A stretch of DNA of 64,000 nucleotides from Acididesulfobacillus acetoxydans (GTDB lineage Bacteria; Bacillota; Desulfitobacteriia; Desulfitobacteriales; Desulfitobacteriaceae): assembly GCF_900016645.1 (NCBI RefSeq), contig NZ_CDGJ01000065.1, one strand, 5' to 3'. A program made the translations under genes and the position numbers. Shown in pieces: positions 8,288 to 17,935 of the stretch. The notes beneath the pieces are model-generated. The model saw only the letters and a list, made by a program, of their open reading frames with translations. It had not been told where the DNA came from and did not search any database. Position 1 is the first letter of the stretch. Each line of letters starts with the position of its first letter.

Positions 8288-9115
8288 TCACTTAATTCCC
8301 GACTGGATGAAACTGCTGATGAATTGTTTCTGAAAGAGGATGAACATAACCAACAAGGGCAACACCACCAGCAAAGTGCCGGCCGTAATCATCGACCACT
8401 GCGCCCCGGTCTCCCCCATCTGGGTAAGCAGGGAAAGGCCGACTGTCAACGGCTGATTTTGGGGCGTCTGGGTGACGATCAAAGGCCAGAGGAAATCGTT
8501 CCAGTGGAAGCTCACGGAGACCAGGGAAAAAGCAACCAGCCCGGGGCGCGCCGCCGGCAAGAGTACATACCAGATGATTTGCCACCAGGAGGCACCGTCC
8601 AACATAGCCGCCTCCTCCAAGTCCCGCGGGATCTGCCGGAACGTCTGCCTCATGAGAAACGTTCCCATAGCAGAAGCAAAATAGGGCAGCATGATCGCCC
8701 ATTTCGTGTCCACTAAGCCCAGATCCTTAATGGTCAGGTAATTCGGCACGATTAGGGCACTAGTGGGAATCATCAACTGCAAAAGAAAAATGACGAAAAC
8801 GATCGATTTTCCCCGAAAAGAATAGCGAGCAAAAGCATACCCTGCCAGGGTAATCGTCAGCAGCTGCACGATGAGGATGCCGGCACAGATTTCAATAGTA
8901 TTTATGTAATAAAGCTGAAACTGCCCGCTTGTCCAAGCCGCCGCAAAGTTCTGCCAGGATAATTGGATTCCCCCCAGCAAATGCGTCAAACCGTTGATAT
9001 TATTGGGGTCCTTGAACGACATAAGAACGGTCCAGAGGAGCGGGACCAGCCAAATCACCGAAATCAGGAGCAGCACGGCATTGAGAACCACATCTCCGAT
9101 CTTGCGTCTGTACAT
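8288..9115 (-). CDS. Carbohydrate/glycerol-phosphate ABC transporter permease (MalG/UgpE family)
   Basis: A 275-residue inner-membrane permease with six predicted helices. The EAA loop that contacts the ATPase is EEAAMLDGASWWQIIWYVLL, near residue 180, followed by PLTVGLSLL and the C-terminal IQSGIK typical of the MalG/UgpE class. It should pair with the permease at 9444-10361 and the lipoprotein at 10665-11975. No ATPase gene is present in the group, so a shared MsmK/UgpC-type ATPase elsewhere is presumably used. The substrate is not determined by sequence; sugars or glycerol-3-phosphate are the usual choices. Confidence 0.9.
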   Translation of the reverse strand: MYRRKIGDVVLNAVLLLISVIWLVPLLWTVLMSFKDPNNINGLTHLLGGIQLSWQNFAAAWTSGQFQLYYINTIEICAGILIVQLLTITLAGYAFARYSFRGKSIVFVIFLLQLMIPTSALIVPNYLTIKDLGLVDTKWAIMLPYFASAMGTFLMRQTFRQIPRDLEEAAMLDGASWWQIIWYVLLPAARPGLVAFSLVSVSFHWNDFLWPLIVTQTPQNQPLTVGLSLLTQMGETGAQWSMITAGTLLVVLPLLVMFILFQKQFISSFIQSGIK

Positions 9116-9137
9116 AAGAGCCGCTTCTCCCTCCCAG

Positions 9138-9373
9138 ATTCTTCATCCGTAATCCTTCATCCGTAATCCTTAATCACTAATCCTTAATCACTAATCCTTC
9201 ATCACTAATCCTTCATCACTAATCCTTCATCATTAATCCTTCATCATTAATCCTTCATCGCTAATCCTTCATCGCTAATCCTTCGCCAGTCAATCCCTAT
9301 CCGCCAATCCCTATCCGTCAATCCTTCGTCAGTTAATCCTTCGTCCGTCAATCCCTTGTCCGCCAATCCCTTG
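9138..9373. repeat. Tandem repeat, 14-base unit, about 16 copies
   Basis: Repeats of TAATCCTTCATCAC with block-wise variants (CATT, CGCT), decaying to AATCCCTATCCGCC toward the right. It fills the spacer between the two permease genes. The unit is unrelated to the 18-base unit at 7793. Confidence 0.93.
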
Positions 9374-9443
9374 GTCGCGAGGCGACGCGTACCAGTTACT
9401 TCCCGCCTTAGGCCTCGTACCGGGAGGGGGGCACCGTCCGGCC

Positions 9444-10361
9444 TCAGGATTCATAGTGCACCCGCTTGTCCGCCAAAGTCTGCAGCACGGCAACCGCCAA
9501 CAGGATCACGATTAGAATGACAGACAGGGCCGAAGCTTTCCCCAGGTTGGAAAAGGCAAAGGCCTGCTGGTAAATGTAGTAGAGCAGCATGTTCGTGCCG
9601 TTACTGGGCCCGCCCTGAGTCATAACGTACAACTGATCGATCATCTGGAAAGCGTCCACCATGGCGATGATGAAGACAAAGAGGGAAGTCGGCATGAGAA
9701 GCGGCACCGTGATGCTGCGAAAAGCTTTGACCGGTCCGGCCCCGTCCACCGCAGCCGCCTCATACGGATCCTGGCCGATGTTCTGCAGACCGGCCAGATA
9801 GAAAATCATAAAATAGCCCACCTGTTTCCAGATCGTCATCAGCATAATCGCCGGCAAGGCCGTCCCCGGTTCTCCCAGCCAATTAATCTGGGGCCCCCCG
9901 AAAAGAGCCAGCACTTTGTCCACAATGCCATAGTCCGGAGTATACATGAAAAGCCAGATGGAAGCGGCACTCACCATGGGCAGCACCACCGGGTGGAAAA
10001 GCGCCAGCCGGAAAAACGGCGTCAGCCGGTACCTGCGGTTGAGCGCCACCGCCAAAACCATGGCGATAAGCATACTCACCGGTACCGTCCCCAAAATAAA
10101 GAGTACCGTATTCCTCATGACCTGCGCAAACACCGGATCACGACCCAAAGCGGTGAAATTAGCCAATCCCGCGAATACCGGCACCGGGTGGGCATTATCG
10201 CTGAAAAACAGGCTGTGATATACAGCGACCACCATCGGCCACAAGGTAAAAATAATTAGGATGAGAGCGGAGGGCGCGAGCAGGAGCGCGGCCCGAAAGC
10301 CCACGCGCCCGCCTTTGCCGCTACCGGCCTTTTGACCCTTTTGACCTATCGAACTTGGCAT
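9444..10361 (-). CDS. Carbohydrate/glycerol-phosphate ABC transporter permease (MalF/UgpA family)
   Basis: A 305-residue membrane permease. After a basic N-terminus (IGQKGQKAGSGKGGR) there are six helices, beginning with LLLAPSALILIIFTLWPMVV. The EAA loop is YEAAAVDGAGPVKAFRSITV, near residue 210, and QGGPSNGTNMLLYYIYQQAF is typical of UgpA-like proteins. It forms the heterodimeric membrane channel with the 8288-9115 permease and lies between that gene and the binding-protein gene, all on the minus strand. Confidence 0.9.
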   Translation of the reverse strand: MPSSIGQKGQKAGSGKGGRVGFRAALLLAPSALILIIFTLWPMVVAVYHSLFFSDNAHPVPVFAGLANFTALGRDPVFAQVMRNTVLFILGTVPVSMLIAMVLAVALNRRYRLTPFFRLALFHPVVLPMVSAASIWLFMYTPDYGIVDKVLALFGGPQINWLGEPGTALPAIMLMTIWKQVGYFMIFYLAGLQNIGQDPYEAAAVDGAGPVKAFRSITVPLLMPTSLFVFIIAMVDAFQMIDQLYVMTQGGPSNGTNMLLYYIYQQAFAFSNLGKASALSVILIVILLAVAVLQTLADKRVHYES

Positions 10362-10664
10362 TCTTTAAACTCCTTAGGCCGAATCGTTTACTTCGGTCCC
10401 CCTGACCGGTTTGCGTCCTCGGGCGGCTTTGTCTGAGTCTCCCGGCTTAAGAGTTTCTCATACCTTCCTGCGGTCGCCAAACCGTCCCGGCCGTGCGCGG
10501 GCGACAGCAAAGCCGGTTGCTTTGCCCCGCCCGCAGAGCCTGAGAATGATTGTCACCGGGACCGAAACTCACCGAGAACAGTCTGTCACCCGAGAGTCGA
10601 TCAGTCCCGTCCGGTCCGCTCCGGTCTTCACCTTTGGTCCCGCTTCTGACTCCCCGGCCGGGTC
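10362..10664. other. Intergenic spacer, low complexity, no gene seen
   Basis: About 300 bases between the binding-protein and permease genes, rich in degenerate CCGGTC/TCCCGG words. It is less regular than the other spacers of this operon and could be an eroded tandem repeat. Confidence 0.5.
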
Positions 10665-11975
10665 CTAGTCTTTGAACTTGCTCAAAAGGGCATCCGCCTG
10701 TTGTTGGGCCGCAGTCAAGGCCGCTTGCGGCAGCACGTTCTGCGTCAGGACTTTTTGGCAGGCCGTGGACAGGATCTGCTGAATCTCCTGGCCGTCGTGG
10801 GTCGCCAGTTCCTTGGCCGCGTATTGCAGCTGCTGCCGTGCCACATCTCCCTGCGGTGTCGCCTGCAGGTATTTCTTCATCTGGGCTGTCTCATAAACAG
10901 CCGGAGAAGTGCCGATATAGCCCGTTTCGATCGCCCACTTGGCGGTAACGTCCGGGCTGCTCATCCACTTCACAAATTTGAAAGCCGCTTGCTCTCTCGC
11001 TTTATTCCTGGTATTGATGATGTAAAGATTGCCCCCGCCCGTAGGCGTCCCGGGCCGCACATTGCCAGGCAGCATCGCCACACCGACCGGAAACTTGGCG
11101 GTTTTTAGGATCTGAGTTAGACTTCCGGACGAATGATAGATCATCGCCGCTTTGCCGGAGGCGAAATCGTCGGGAGCGGTCGCCCAGCCGATCAACCCCG
11201 GCGGTTCAATCTTGTCTTTCAGGCTCAGGTCGGCAAAAAATTGCAGGGCCTGGACGACTTTGGGCTGGTCAAAATACACCTTGTTGGCCGCATCCCCGAC
11301 CACATTCTGACCGTTTTCAATGGCAAAAGGCTGAAACTCCCAGTAGGTTAAGCCGCTGGTCGGGATCTCCAAACCCCATTGACCCGCTTTGGTCAAGGCT
11401 TTACCGTCGGTCACCAGCTCAGACCAAGTCTTCGGGGGATTATTCGGATTGAGACCGGCTTTTTGAAACTCATTTTTGTTGTAGTAAAGCAACAGGGTAC
11501 TCCTTTGGAAAGGTATCCCGTAGGTCGTCCCATTGAGATTGGAATTTGCCATAAAGGCGGGGTAAAAAGAGTTCAGCCATTGCTGGTCCTTTTTCGAAGC
11601 GGCAAAACCATTGATCGGAAGGATCAGGTGGTTATCCAACAGAGTGTTCATGTCCGTGGACAAAAGCACCGCCACATCTGGGGCATTGCCCGACTTGAAT
11701 CCTGTCTGCACCTTGGTCATGGTCGTGCCGTAATCCCCGGAAAATACGGGCGTGACCTGAATATCCGGATGCGCTTGATTAAACTCGTTCACTAATTGGG
11801 TCATGTCCTGGGCCAAGGGCCCGGCCACAGCCACCGGAAAATCAAAAGTCAGCTTTTCCACCGGTTTGGTTTGTCCGGTCTTGCCCCCCGCTTGATTGCC
11901 GCAGCCGCTCAGCAAGACAGTGAGCATGACCGCACCCACCAAGACTTGCAGCATATGTCTCGGTAACCTCTTCAT
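10665..11975 (-). CDS. ABC transporter extracellular solute-binding lipoprotein (UgpB/MalE family)
   Basis: The 436-residue protein begins MKRLPRHMLQVLVGAVMLTV and has a lipobox LLSGC, so it should be lipid-anchored outside the membrane. The body is a family-1 binding fold: PVFSGDYGTTMTKVQTGFKS, then YGIPFQRSTLLLYYNKNEFQ, then the hinge region KAAMIYHSSG and a C-terminal helical part. A longer frame starts at 12110, but AAAGGAGAA sits 5 bases before ATG 11975 and the signal peptide begins there. It delivers substrate to the permeases at 9444 and 8288. YGIPFQRST and related words are common to oligosaccharide and glycerol-phosphate binders; the ligand is not assigned. Confidence 0.92.
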   Translation of the reverse strand: MKRLPRHMLQVLVGAVMLTVLLSGCGNQAGGKTGQTKPVEKLTFDFPVAVAGPLAQDMTQLVNEFNQAHPDIQVTPVFSGDYGTTMTKVQTGFKSGNAPDVAVLLSTDMNTLLDNHLILPINGFAASKKDQQWLNSFYPAFMANSNLNGTTYGIPFQRSTLLLYYNKNEFQKAGLNPNNPPKTWSELVTDGKALTKAGQWGLEIPTSGLTYWEFQPFAIENGQNVVGDAANKVYFDQPKVVQALQFFADLSLKDKIEPPGLIGWATAPDDFASGKAAMIYHSSGSLTQILKTAKFPVGVAMLPGNVRPGTPTGGGNLYIINTRNKAREQAAFKFVKWMSSPDVTAKWAIETGYIGTSPAVYETAQMKKYLQATPQGDVARQQLQYAAKELATHDGQEIQQILSTACQKVLTQNVLPQAALTAAQQQADALLSKFKD

Positions 11976-12698
11976 TCGGATTCTCCTTTCGTTTCCCAAC
12001 GCAGGCACACGCAATAATACAGTCCAAACCTCTCCCCTGGAAGGAAGACAGACTGGGCTGCATGCTTGCGCCCGACCCCCCCGGCCGGCTATAGTGCTCG
12101 TTATCGGCAAAACCTAAACCATTTGCAGTAGAATCTGAGCCATTCGCGCCAACGCTTGGCGCCGACATCCGCGCTGTCTGAAATACAGTTTCGTCGTTCG
12201 CCTGCGCTCCACCTCCGCGTCCCCATACAGTTGATTCAAGGATAAGTCAGATAATCCTATTTCTACCCGTATCTTGCTCATCTCGATGTATAATATTCGA
12301 CTAACAACGCCAATTACCTGCCCCTGAACCCCACTTGAGAAACATTTAACACAAAGGCACAAAGCACGACGGTCAGCCAGCCTTACTCGCATTCACGCCC
12401 CCAGACCGCGATGCGGCAAAAAAGGCCCATGGGCCGCATCTTGACTCTCGGACCCCGTCCTTCCCGAGGACTGGGGGCAAAAGCTGAGAGAAAGCAAACC
12501 CATGGACCAATCTGTCTCTTTGAACTTCTGCACGACTTCTCACTCTGAATCTCACCATGGCTGAAGCTAGATGCGTGCGGCGGAGTCTCTCGGTCGGGAC
12601 TCACGGTCAGGACTCACACCGGAATTCCCTAAAATATACCCTGACCCACTGCCGCGGCATCGTCTGCCGACCGCGCCCTTATCTTCTGCCGGCATCCC
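11976..12698. other. Long intergenic region with a structured segment, no gene seen
   Basis: About 720 bases between the CWB2 gene and the binding-protein gene. No supported reading frame was found. The part at 12397-12478 has nested inverted repeats (separate entry). Confidence 0.5.
12397..12478 (-). ncRNA. Possible structured RNA element with nested helices
   Basis: Arms GCCCCCAG and CTGGGGGC (12471-12478 and 12397-12404) can close a stem. Inside lie GATGCGGC/GCCGCATC (12433-12440 and 12410-12417) and a small GTCCT/AGGAC hairpin near 12457-12471, which shares one base with the outer stem. Together they resemble a multi-branched RNA about 420 bases upstream of the binding-lipoprotein start. 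It does not match a riboswitch consensus I can recall. It may simply be a repeat-derived foldable sequence. Confidence 0.28.
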
Positions 12699-14615
12699 TC
12701 AGTGCATCAAGAGACTCTCGAACTGGGCCTCCAGACCCGCACTGACAGCGGACGTGCTCCCGACGACCTGGGCCGACGGAATATAGGCCTTGTTATATAG
12801 GAAAAAGGTGGAAATCGCGGAAGGCAAGGTATCGGGGGGAAGCGTCACAACAAAACCGCCTTCCTTCGCCGCCAGCGCCGCGGCCAGCAAAGCATCCCCG
12901 TAAGGTTCCCCGCCCGCCACGTCAGCGCGGGAGACCAAGGCCGAGGAAATGTAGAGGGGATACTGTTGGGCAACCTGTTGACTGTCCAAGATATTCTGAA
13001 AGATCTCCTGCTCGGTTCCGTAGCGATCCACCCCACCCCAGCGCTCGACGGCATAGCGGCCGCTCAAAAAGGATTGCAGGCTCGAATCAATGACCCCGGT
13101 CCCGCCCAAGAGGATAACCGACGAAGGCTTCAGGCTCTCCAGTTCCGCCTGCGTGGAAGCCGGCAGGTCGCCGCTCTCCGTAAGCAGGATCGGGTTACCT
13201 TGTTCGGCCGCAAAAGCATCGGCAGCCAGGGCATCCGGTTCCCCGTATCCGTAGGCCAAATACACCGTCCCCCGCGAGCCCACCCGAGCCGCAATCTCTG
13301 CCGCCGTCGCATACCGGTCAGTCCCTCCCAGCCGCTCCACCGTATAGCCGAGACCGGTCAATTCATTCTGGATGCCGGCCGAGACCGCTCCGGTCCCTCC
13401 GATAATATAGATGTGCGTGGCCCCCAGACTTTTGATCTCAGCCAAAACCCCGCTGTCCAAAGCGGAGGTCCCGGTCATCAGGATCGGGGCATCCAGTTTC
13501 TTGGACAAAGGCACCGCCGTCATCGCGTCTGACAACACGTCATCTCGGGTCAGGATCACGCTGTCCGCTGCACTCCAGCCTTCCTTAGCGACTTCCACCG
13601 ACAAAGCGGCATTGTTCCCGCTTTGCCCGCCTAACCTGGGCTGCATCGTAAAGTCCGGCTGCACCTGGATCGAGCCCACGACAGCCCCCGAGTAAATGAA
13701 ATTAATGGTTCCCATCTGGGTCGGAGTCAGGTTGAAATGAAACGTCCCGTCAGACAAGGTCGTGAAGGTTTGATTGCCCAAACCCAAGGCCGACTCATCC
13801 AATTGAACCGTGCGGTTGTTTAAGGGATTCCCTTTGCCGTCCACCAAAGTAGCCGTAATCAAACTCGGTTCGTTGAGAACGAGCACACCGGAAGTGGTCA
13901 CTTTGGCGTTTTCGGCCCCCACCGTAATGCTGCCGACAATCACTCCCCCGTGGATAAAGTTCACCGTTCCCGTCTGAGAAGGGGTCATGGAAAAACTGAA
14001 GGTGCCGTCCGTCAGAGTCGTCACCGTTTGCGAAGGGGAGCCGACTCCCGAACCGTCGATGGTCACGGCCCGATTGGTCAAGGGAGCACCGTCAAAACCG
14101 GTCAGCTTGGCCGTCACCTGAGTGTTGTCATCGACGGCCAGGCTTCCGCTTAAGACCGTGGCTGTGGCATCGATAACATTGACCGTTCCCTCGGCCTGGT
14201 ACCTCTTGCCATATTGGTTAAAAAGCTGCGTAATCGTCAGTTGATAAGTACCCGGGTGAGCAGGAGTCACCCCTGTGACCGAGTACCAGCCATTCGATCC
14301 GGAAATCGGGTAATCGGTCACCACACCCTGCGCGTCCGTCAAACTGGCGGACACCTGCCCCGAAAAAGGTTCGCCTGTACCGTCAAACAGCTGCAGGTTA
14401 ATCGAACTGACCTCGCCGGTAATCAGGTTGGAATCACCCGGCGTAACGAAAAGCAGGTGATCCAGTGTTTGCACCGTCGCCGCCGCGGGCTGACCCCCGC
14501 CTCCTCCACCGGCCGCCAAGACCGAACCCGGGTTGCCGAACACAGCCGAACCTAAGATCAAGGCCGAAATCAGGGCATAATTCAACACCTTCGTCAAACT
14601 TTTCTTCAGATTCAC
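12699..14615 (-). CDS. Secreted surface protein with beta-type repeats and three CWB2 cell-wall-binding repeats
   Basis: A 638-residue exported protein. The signal peptide covers about residues 1-35 (KKSLTKVLNYALISALILGS ... VLAAGGGGGG). Beta-rich modules follow; two consecutive ones are homologous (DGTFSFSMTPSQTGTVNFIH and DGTFHFNLTPTQMGTINFIY). From about residue 330 there are three CWB2 repeats, each with the VERLGGTDRYATA- or WGGVDRYGTEQ-like motif and an IYIIGGTGAVS- or VILLGGTGVID-like strand. CWB2 repeats anchor clostridial surface proteins non-covalently to an anionic wall polysaccharide. The start is GTG 14615 after GAGGAGGAC. A 73-base tandem repeat lies directly upstream. The polysaccharide cluster at 19-38 kb could make the ligand or decorate the layer; this is inference. 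Confidence 0.9.
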   Translation of the reverse strand: MNLKKSLTKVLNYALISALILGSAVFGNPGSVLAAGGGGGGQPAAATVQTLDHLLFVTPGDSNLITGEVSSINLQLFDGTGEPFSGQVSASLTDAQGVVTDYPISGSNGWYSVTGVTPAHPGTYQLTITQLFNQYGKRYQAEGTVNVIDATATVLSGSLAVDDNTQVTAKLTGFDGAPLTNRAVTIDGSGVGSPSQTVTTLTDGTFSFSMTPSQTGTVNFIHGGVIVGSITVGAENAKVTTSGVLVLNEPSLITATLVDGKGNPLNNRTVQLDESALGLGNQTFTTLSDGTFHFNLTPTQMGTINFIYSGAVVGSIQVQPDFTMQPRLGGQSGNNAALSVEVAKEGWSAADSVILTRDDVLSDAMTAVPLSKKLDAPILMTGTSALDSGVLAEIKSLGATHIYIIGGTGAVSAGIQNELTGLGYTVERLGGTDRYATAAEIAARVGSRGTVYLAYGYGEPDALAADAFAAEQGNPILLTESGDLPASTQAELESLKPSSVILLGGTGVIDSSLQSFLSGRYAVERWGGVDRYGTEQEIFQNILDSQQVAQQYPLYISSALVSRADVAGGEPYGDALLAAALAAKEGGFVVTLPPDTLPSAISTFFLYNKAYIPSAQVVGSTSAVSAGLEAQFESLLMH

Positions 14616-14744
14616 ACGAGCCGTCCTCCTCTTTAAGTACTATCGCGGCTAAACCCACCTAAGACATCTCAAGAGTCCCCCGGGCCATACCCTCCCCGGG
14701 GTTTCTCAAGAATCCCCAGACCAGAATACTCCGGACACCTTAAG

Positions 14745-15080
14745 AATACCTCAAACCCAAATCCACGGGAACACCTTGGGACTCTCCCGAATCCGAACTC
14801 ACCGAAACGCCTTGAGACCATCCCCCGATCCGAACCCATCGGAACACCTTGAGACTCTCTCCCGAATCCGAACTCACCGAAACGCCTTGAGACTCTTCCC
14901 CGATCCGAACCCATCGGAACACCTTGAGGCTCTCTCCCGAATCCGAACTCACCGAAACGCCTTGAGACTCTTCCCCGATCCGAACCCATCGGAACACCTT
15001 GAGACTCTCTCTCGGACCCGAACTTACCGAAACGCCTTGAGACTCTCCCTGACCGGAACCCACCAGGAATCGTCCTAACT
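14745..15080. repeat. Tandem repeat upstream of the CWB2 gene, composite unit of about 73 bases
   Basis: Two alternating half-units, one containing CCGAACCCATCGGAACACC and one containing CCGAACTCACCGAAACGCC, both followed by TTGAGACTCT, make a larger unit of about 73 bases repeated three to four times. Open frames exist on both strands only because the repeats lack stops; there is no good ribosome binding site. Confidence 0.92.
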
Positions 15081-15390
15081 CTTAGACCCGAACACACCCC
15101 GGCAACGAACTCTTGCTCAGTATAGCAGGCGCAGATGGCGTATTTTTGGAGAAATTATCAAGATTTAATTAAGACGGGCTCCGAGCAGAGTATCCGGCCG
15201 GCGCTTCTGCCGATGTAATGCCGGCTGGTTTCGGAACCAAATTCCGAGGTTTTCCCGCGCACGTTTTATAATATCTCTTCACTCAGGCAGGATTTCCCAC
15301 GATTCTGGCGAACTGAATAGAAAATTGCGGCTACTTGTCGAATTTTTCCCATCCAGAAAGACAGCCGGCGTGAAAAAGGAGGCCTTGTGA

Positions 15391-17814
15391 ATGAAGCAGG
15401 ACAATTCTCCCAAACTCACACCTTTAAACATTGCTCTGATCTATGCCGTTTTTTCAGGCATTTGGATCCTCGTTTCCGATCGCTGGGTCAAGCTCGCCGC
15501 CCCCGACCTGCATACCGCAGAAGTCCTTTCCACCCTGAAAGGCTGGCTTTTTGTCCTCGTCACCGCAGTCTTGCTTTATTTTCTCATCCGTCGGGCCGTG
15601 AACGCCCTGAAAAACTCGGAGGCCTCCTTGGCCCGACAGTTCTCACGGCTTGAGGAGGCCCACGCCGAATTGGAAGCCACTTACGAAGAACTCGTCGAGG
15701 CCCAGGCAGAAGTCGCCGCCGGCGAAGCCCGCTACCGGGCCATGTTTGAACATATGATGAGCGCGGTCGCGGTTTACGAGGTGCGGGACAATGGTCAGGA
15801 CTTTGTCTTCCGGGACATTAATCCCGCCGCCGAGCAAATCGACGGCTTAGTCAGAGAAGAGACCGTCGGCCGCTCCCTCCTGGAACTCTATGCCGAAGCG
15901 GATATCCGCGGTTTTCTGGCGGCCTTCCGCCAGGTCTGGCGAACGGGGGAATCCGTCCACTTCCCCGCCACCTTTTATGAGGACGGACGCCTCAAAGGCT
16001 GGCGGGAAAATGAAATTTATAAACTGCCTTCCGGCGAAATCGTCGCCATCTTCAATGATGTCACATCCCAAAAAGAAGCCGAAGAAGCGCTTTGGCAAGA
16101 GAAGGAAAAAGCCCAGGTAACCCTGGACTCCATTGGCGACGCCGTCATCACCACCGACACGCGCGGGCGGGTCGACTACCTCAATCCGCGGGCCGAACAG
16201 CTGACGGGACGTCCCGCCCGCCAGGCCCCGGGACTGCCCATCGAAGACGTCTTTCCCATCGTCCACGAAGAAAGCGGGAACCCCGTTGAAAACCCCGTGC
16301 AGCGTTGTCTGCGCGAAGGGCGGATCGTGGGCCTCGCCAACCACACGGTCCTCGTCCATCCCGACGGGCGCCGCATTCCGATTGAGGACACCGCCGCGCC
16401 CATCCGCAACCGCAACGGTCAGATCGTCGGCAGCGTTTTGGTCTTTCACGACGTGAGCAAAAACCGTAAACTCCTGCGCCAGCTCACCCACCAAGCCTAC
16501 CATGACAGCCTCACGGGCTTGCCCAACCGGCACTTGTTCAACGAACACCTCAGGCAGGCCCTGGCCCACGCCCAACGCCTGCACTGCAAAAGCGCCGTTC
16601 TCTTCCTCGACATTGATCGTTTCAAACTGATCAATGATACTCTGGGGCATTCCCAAGGGGACGTTTTTTTGCGCGAAGCTTCCGCCCGGATCAGCCGGGT
16701 ACTCCGTTCCGAAGACACCGTCTCCCGTTGGGGCGGAGATGAATTCGTCATCCTTCTGCCGGAACTCTCTCAGGCTGAGCATGCCGCCAAGGCCGCCCGG
16801 AAAATCATCCGCGCTTTCGCCACCCCCTTCCGCCTCAACCGACAGGAGATCTTCGTCACCCCCAGCATCGGCATCAGCCTTTATCCGGACGACGGCGCCT
16901 TGGCCGAGGAATTGATCAAGCAGGCGGATACGGCTATGTATCGGGCCAAAGAGCTGGGAGGCGGCCGTTATCAATTCTTCACGGATTCCCTCAACCAACT
17001 CATTAAGGAGCGCATGACCATTGAAAATCTTTTACGTAAAGCCCTGGAACGGGCGGAACTCGTGCTGTATTACCAACCCCAGGTTGACCTGCTCAGCGGC
17101 GCCATCGTCGGCGTCGAAGCTTTGCTGCGCTGGCACACCACGCTCGAAGGTCTGTCCCCGGAAGGCTTGGTCATGCCCGGCACCTTCATCCCGGCAGCGG
17201 AAGAGACCGGGCTGATCATCCCGATCGGCTGGTGGGTCCTGCGTTCTGCCTGTGCGCAGAGCCGCGCTTGGCGTACCCAAGGATATCCTCCCCTGCGCAT
17301 GGCCGTCAATATCTCGGCCCGGCAGCTGCGCGACGGAAACTTTATCCGCGATCTGCAGGAGATCATCGCCGCCGGCGACCTCGACCCGGAATGGCTGGAA
17401 TTGGAAATCACCGAGAGCGTTATCATTGAGAATGCGGCGGCCACCGTTGAATTACTGCAACAGATCAAACGCCTGGGCGTGCGAATTTCCTTGGACGATT
17501 TCGGCACCGGCTATTCCTCCCTCAATTACCTGCGCCGCCTGCCCATTGACACTCTGAAAATCGACAAGAGCTTCATTGAAAACATCGCCCTAGATACAAA
17601 AGGAGCCAAAGTAGTGACCGGGATCATCCAACTGGCGCATAGCCTTGATCTGACTGTCTTGGCGGAAGGGGTGGAAACCCCTGCCCAGCGGCTCTTCTTG
17701 CTCGCCAACCGTTGCGACGTCATGCAAGGCTTCCTCTTCAGCCGCCCGGTTCCGGCGGAAGAAATGGAAAGGCTGCTTGCCGGCATCAATTCTGTTGTCC
17801 CAAACGTCTTTTGA
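15391..17814 (+). CDS. Membrane-bound PAS-PAS-GGDEF-EAL cyclic-di-GMP signalling protein
   Basis: An 807-residue protein. Two N-terminal membrane helices (about 13-32 and 48-66) are followed by a coiled coil (SRLEEAHAELEATYEELVEA), a first PAS (about 115-230), and a second PAS (about 240-355, TTDTRGRVDYLNPRAEQLTG). Next comes a GGDEF domain with intact WGGDEF and LDIDRFKLINDTLGH, and an EAL domain with GVEALLRW, NISARQL, ELEITESV, DDFGTGYSSL and LAEGVET. Both the synthase and phosphodiesterase active-site motifs look intact, so the net activity cannot be predicted. ATG 15391 follows AAAGGAGG. It is one of few plus-strand genes in the window. Part of its second PAS is duplicated as a remnant at about 18301-18463. 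Confidence 0.93.
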   Translation: MKQDNSPKLTPLNIALIYAVFSGIWILVSDRWVKLAAPDLHTAEVLSTLKGWLFVLVTAVLLYFLIRRAVNALKNSEASLARQFSRLEEAHAELEATYEELVEAQAEVAAGEARYRAMFEHMMSAVAVYEVRDNGQDFVFRDINPAAEQIDGLVREETVGRSLLELYAEADIRGFLAAFRQVWRTGESVHFPATFYEDGRLKGWRENEIYKLPSGEIVAIFNDVTSQKEAEEALWQEKEKAQVTLDSIGDAVITTDTRGRVDYLNPRAEQLTGRPARQAPGLPIEDVFPIVHEESGNPVENPVQRCLREGRIVGLANHTVLVHPDGRRIPIEDTAAPIRNRNGQIVGSVLVFHDVSKNRKLLRQLTHQAYHDSLTGLPNRHLFNEHLRQALAHAQRLHCKSAVLFLDIDRFKLINDTLGHSQGDVFLREASARISRVLRSEDTVSRWGGDEFVILLPELSQAEHAAKAARKIIRAFATPFRLNRQEIFVTPSIGISLYPDDGALAEELIKQADTAMYRAKELGGGRYQFFTDSLNQLIKERMTIENLLRKALERAELVLYYQPQVDLLSGAIVGVEALLRWHTTLEGLSPEGLVMPGTFIPAAEETGLIIPIGWWVLRSACAQSRAWRTQGYPPLRMAVNISARQLRDGNFIRDLQEIIAAGDLDPEWLELEITESVIIENAAATVELLQQIKRLGVRISLDDFGTGYSSLNYLRRLPIDTLKIDKSFIENIALDTKGAKVVTGIIQLAHSLDLTVLAEGVETPAQRLFLLANRCDVMQGFLFSRPVPAEEMERLLAGINSVVPNVF

Positions 17815-17829
17815 ATCTGCTTTCTTGTC

Positions 17830-17935
17830 TCTCTCCCAGGCCAATTCCCGTGTTCGTCCACAAATACCGCGTTAAACTTCTCTTGATCTTTGAGTATCTC
17901 AAAAGCGCCAAATAATTTATCCGACATGTCTAAAA
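17830..17935 (-). pseudogene. Possible DUF2442 remnant
   Basis: The minus-strand frame reads LDMSDKLFGAFEILKDQEKF and then a VFVDEHGNWP-like stretch. This resembles the core of the DUF2442 family (often beside DUF4160 in toxin-antitoxin-like pairs), but it has no proper N-terminus and runs into the 3' end of the GGDEF-EAL gene on the opposite strand. Only about 35 residues are recognisable, so the assignment is tentative. Confidence 0.4.

Noticed and set aside
12397..12478. A cyclic-di-GMP or T-box riboswitch
   Set aside because: The conserved core sequences of these classes are not present; only nested stems are visible.
14669..15097. A repetitive 142-residue protein frame on the minus strand
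   Set aside because: The open frames on both strands arise from the 73-base tandem repeat, which lacks stops; there is no ribosome binding site and no domain.
15847..16998. A 383-residue frame antisense to the GGDEF-EAL gene
   Set aside because: The opposite strand encodes motif-complete GGDEF and PAS domains; the antisense frame is a by-product of GC-rich third positions.
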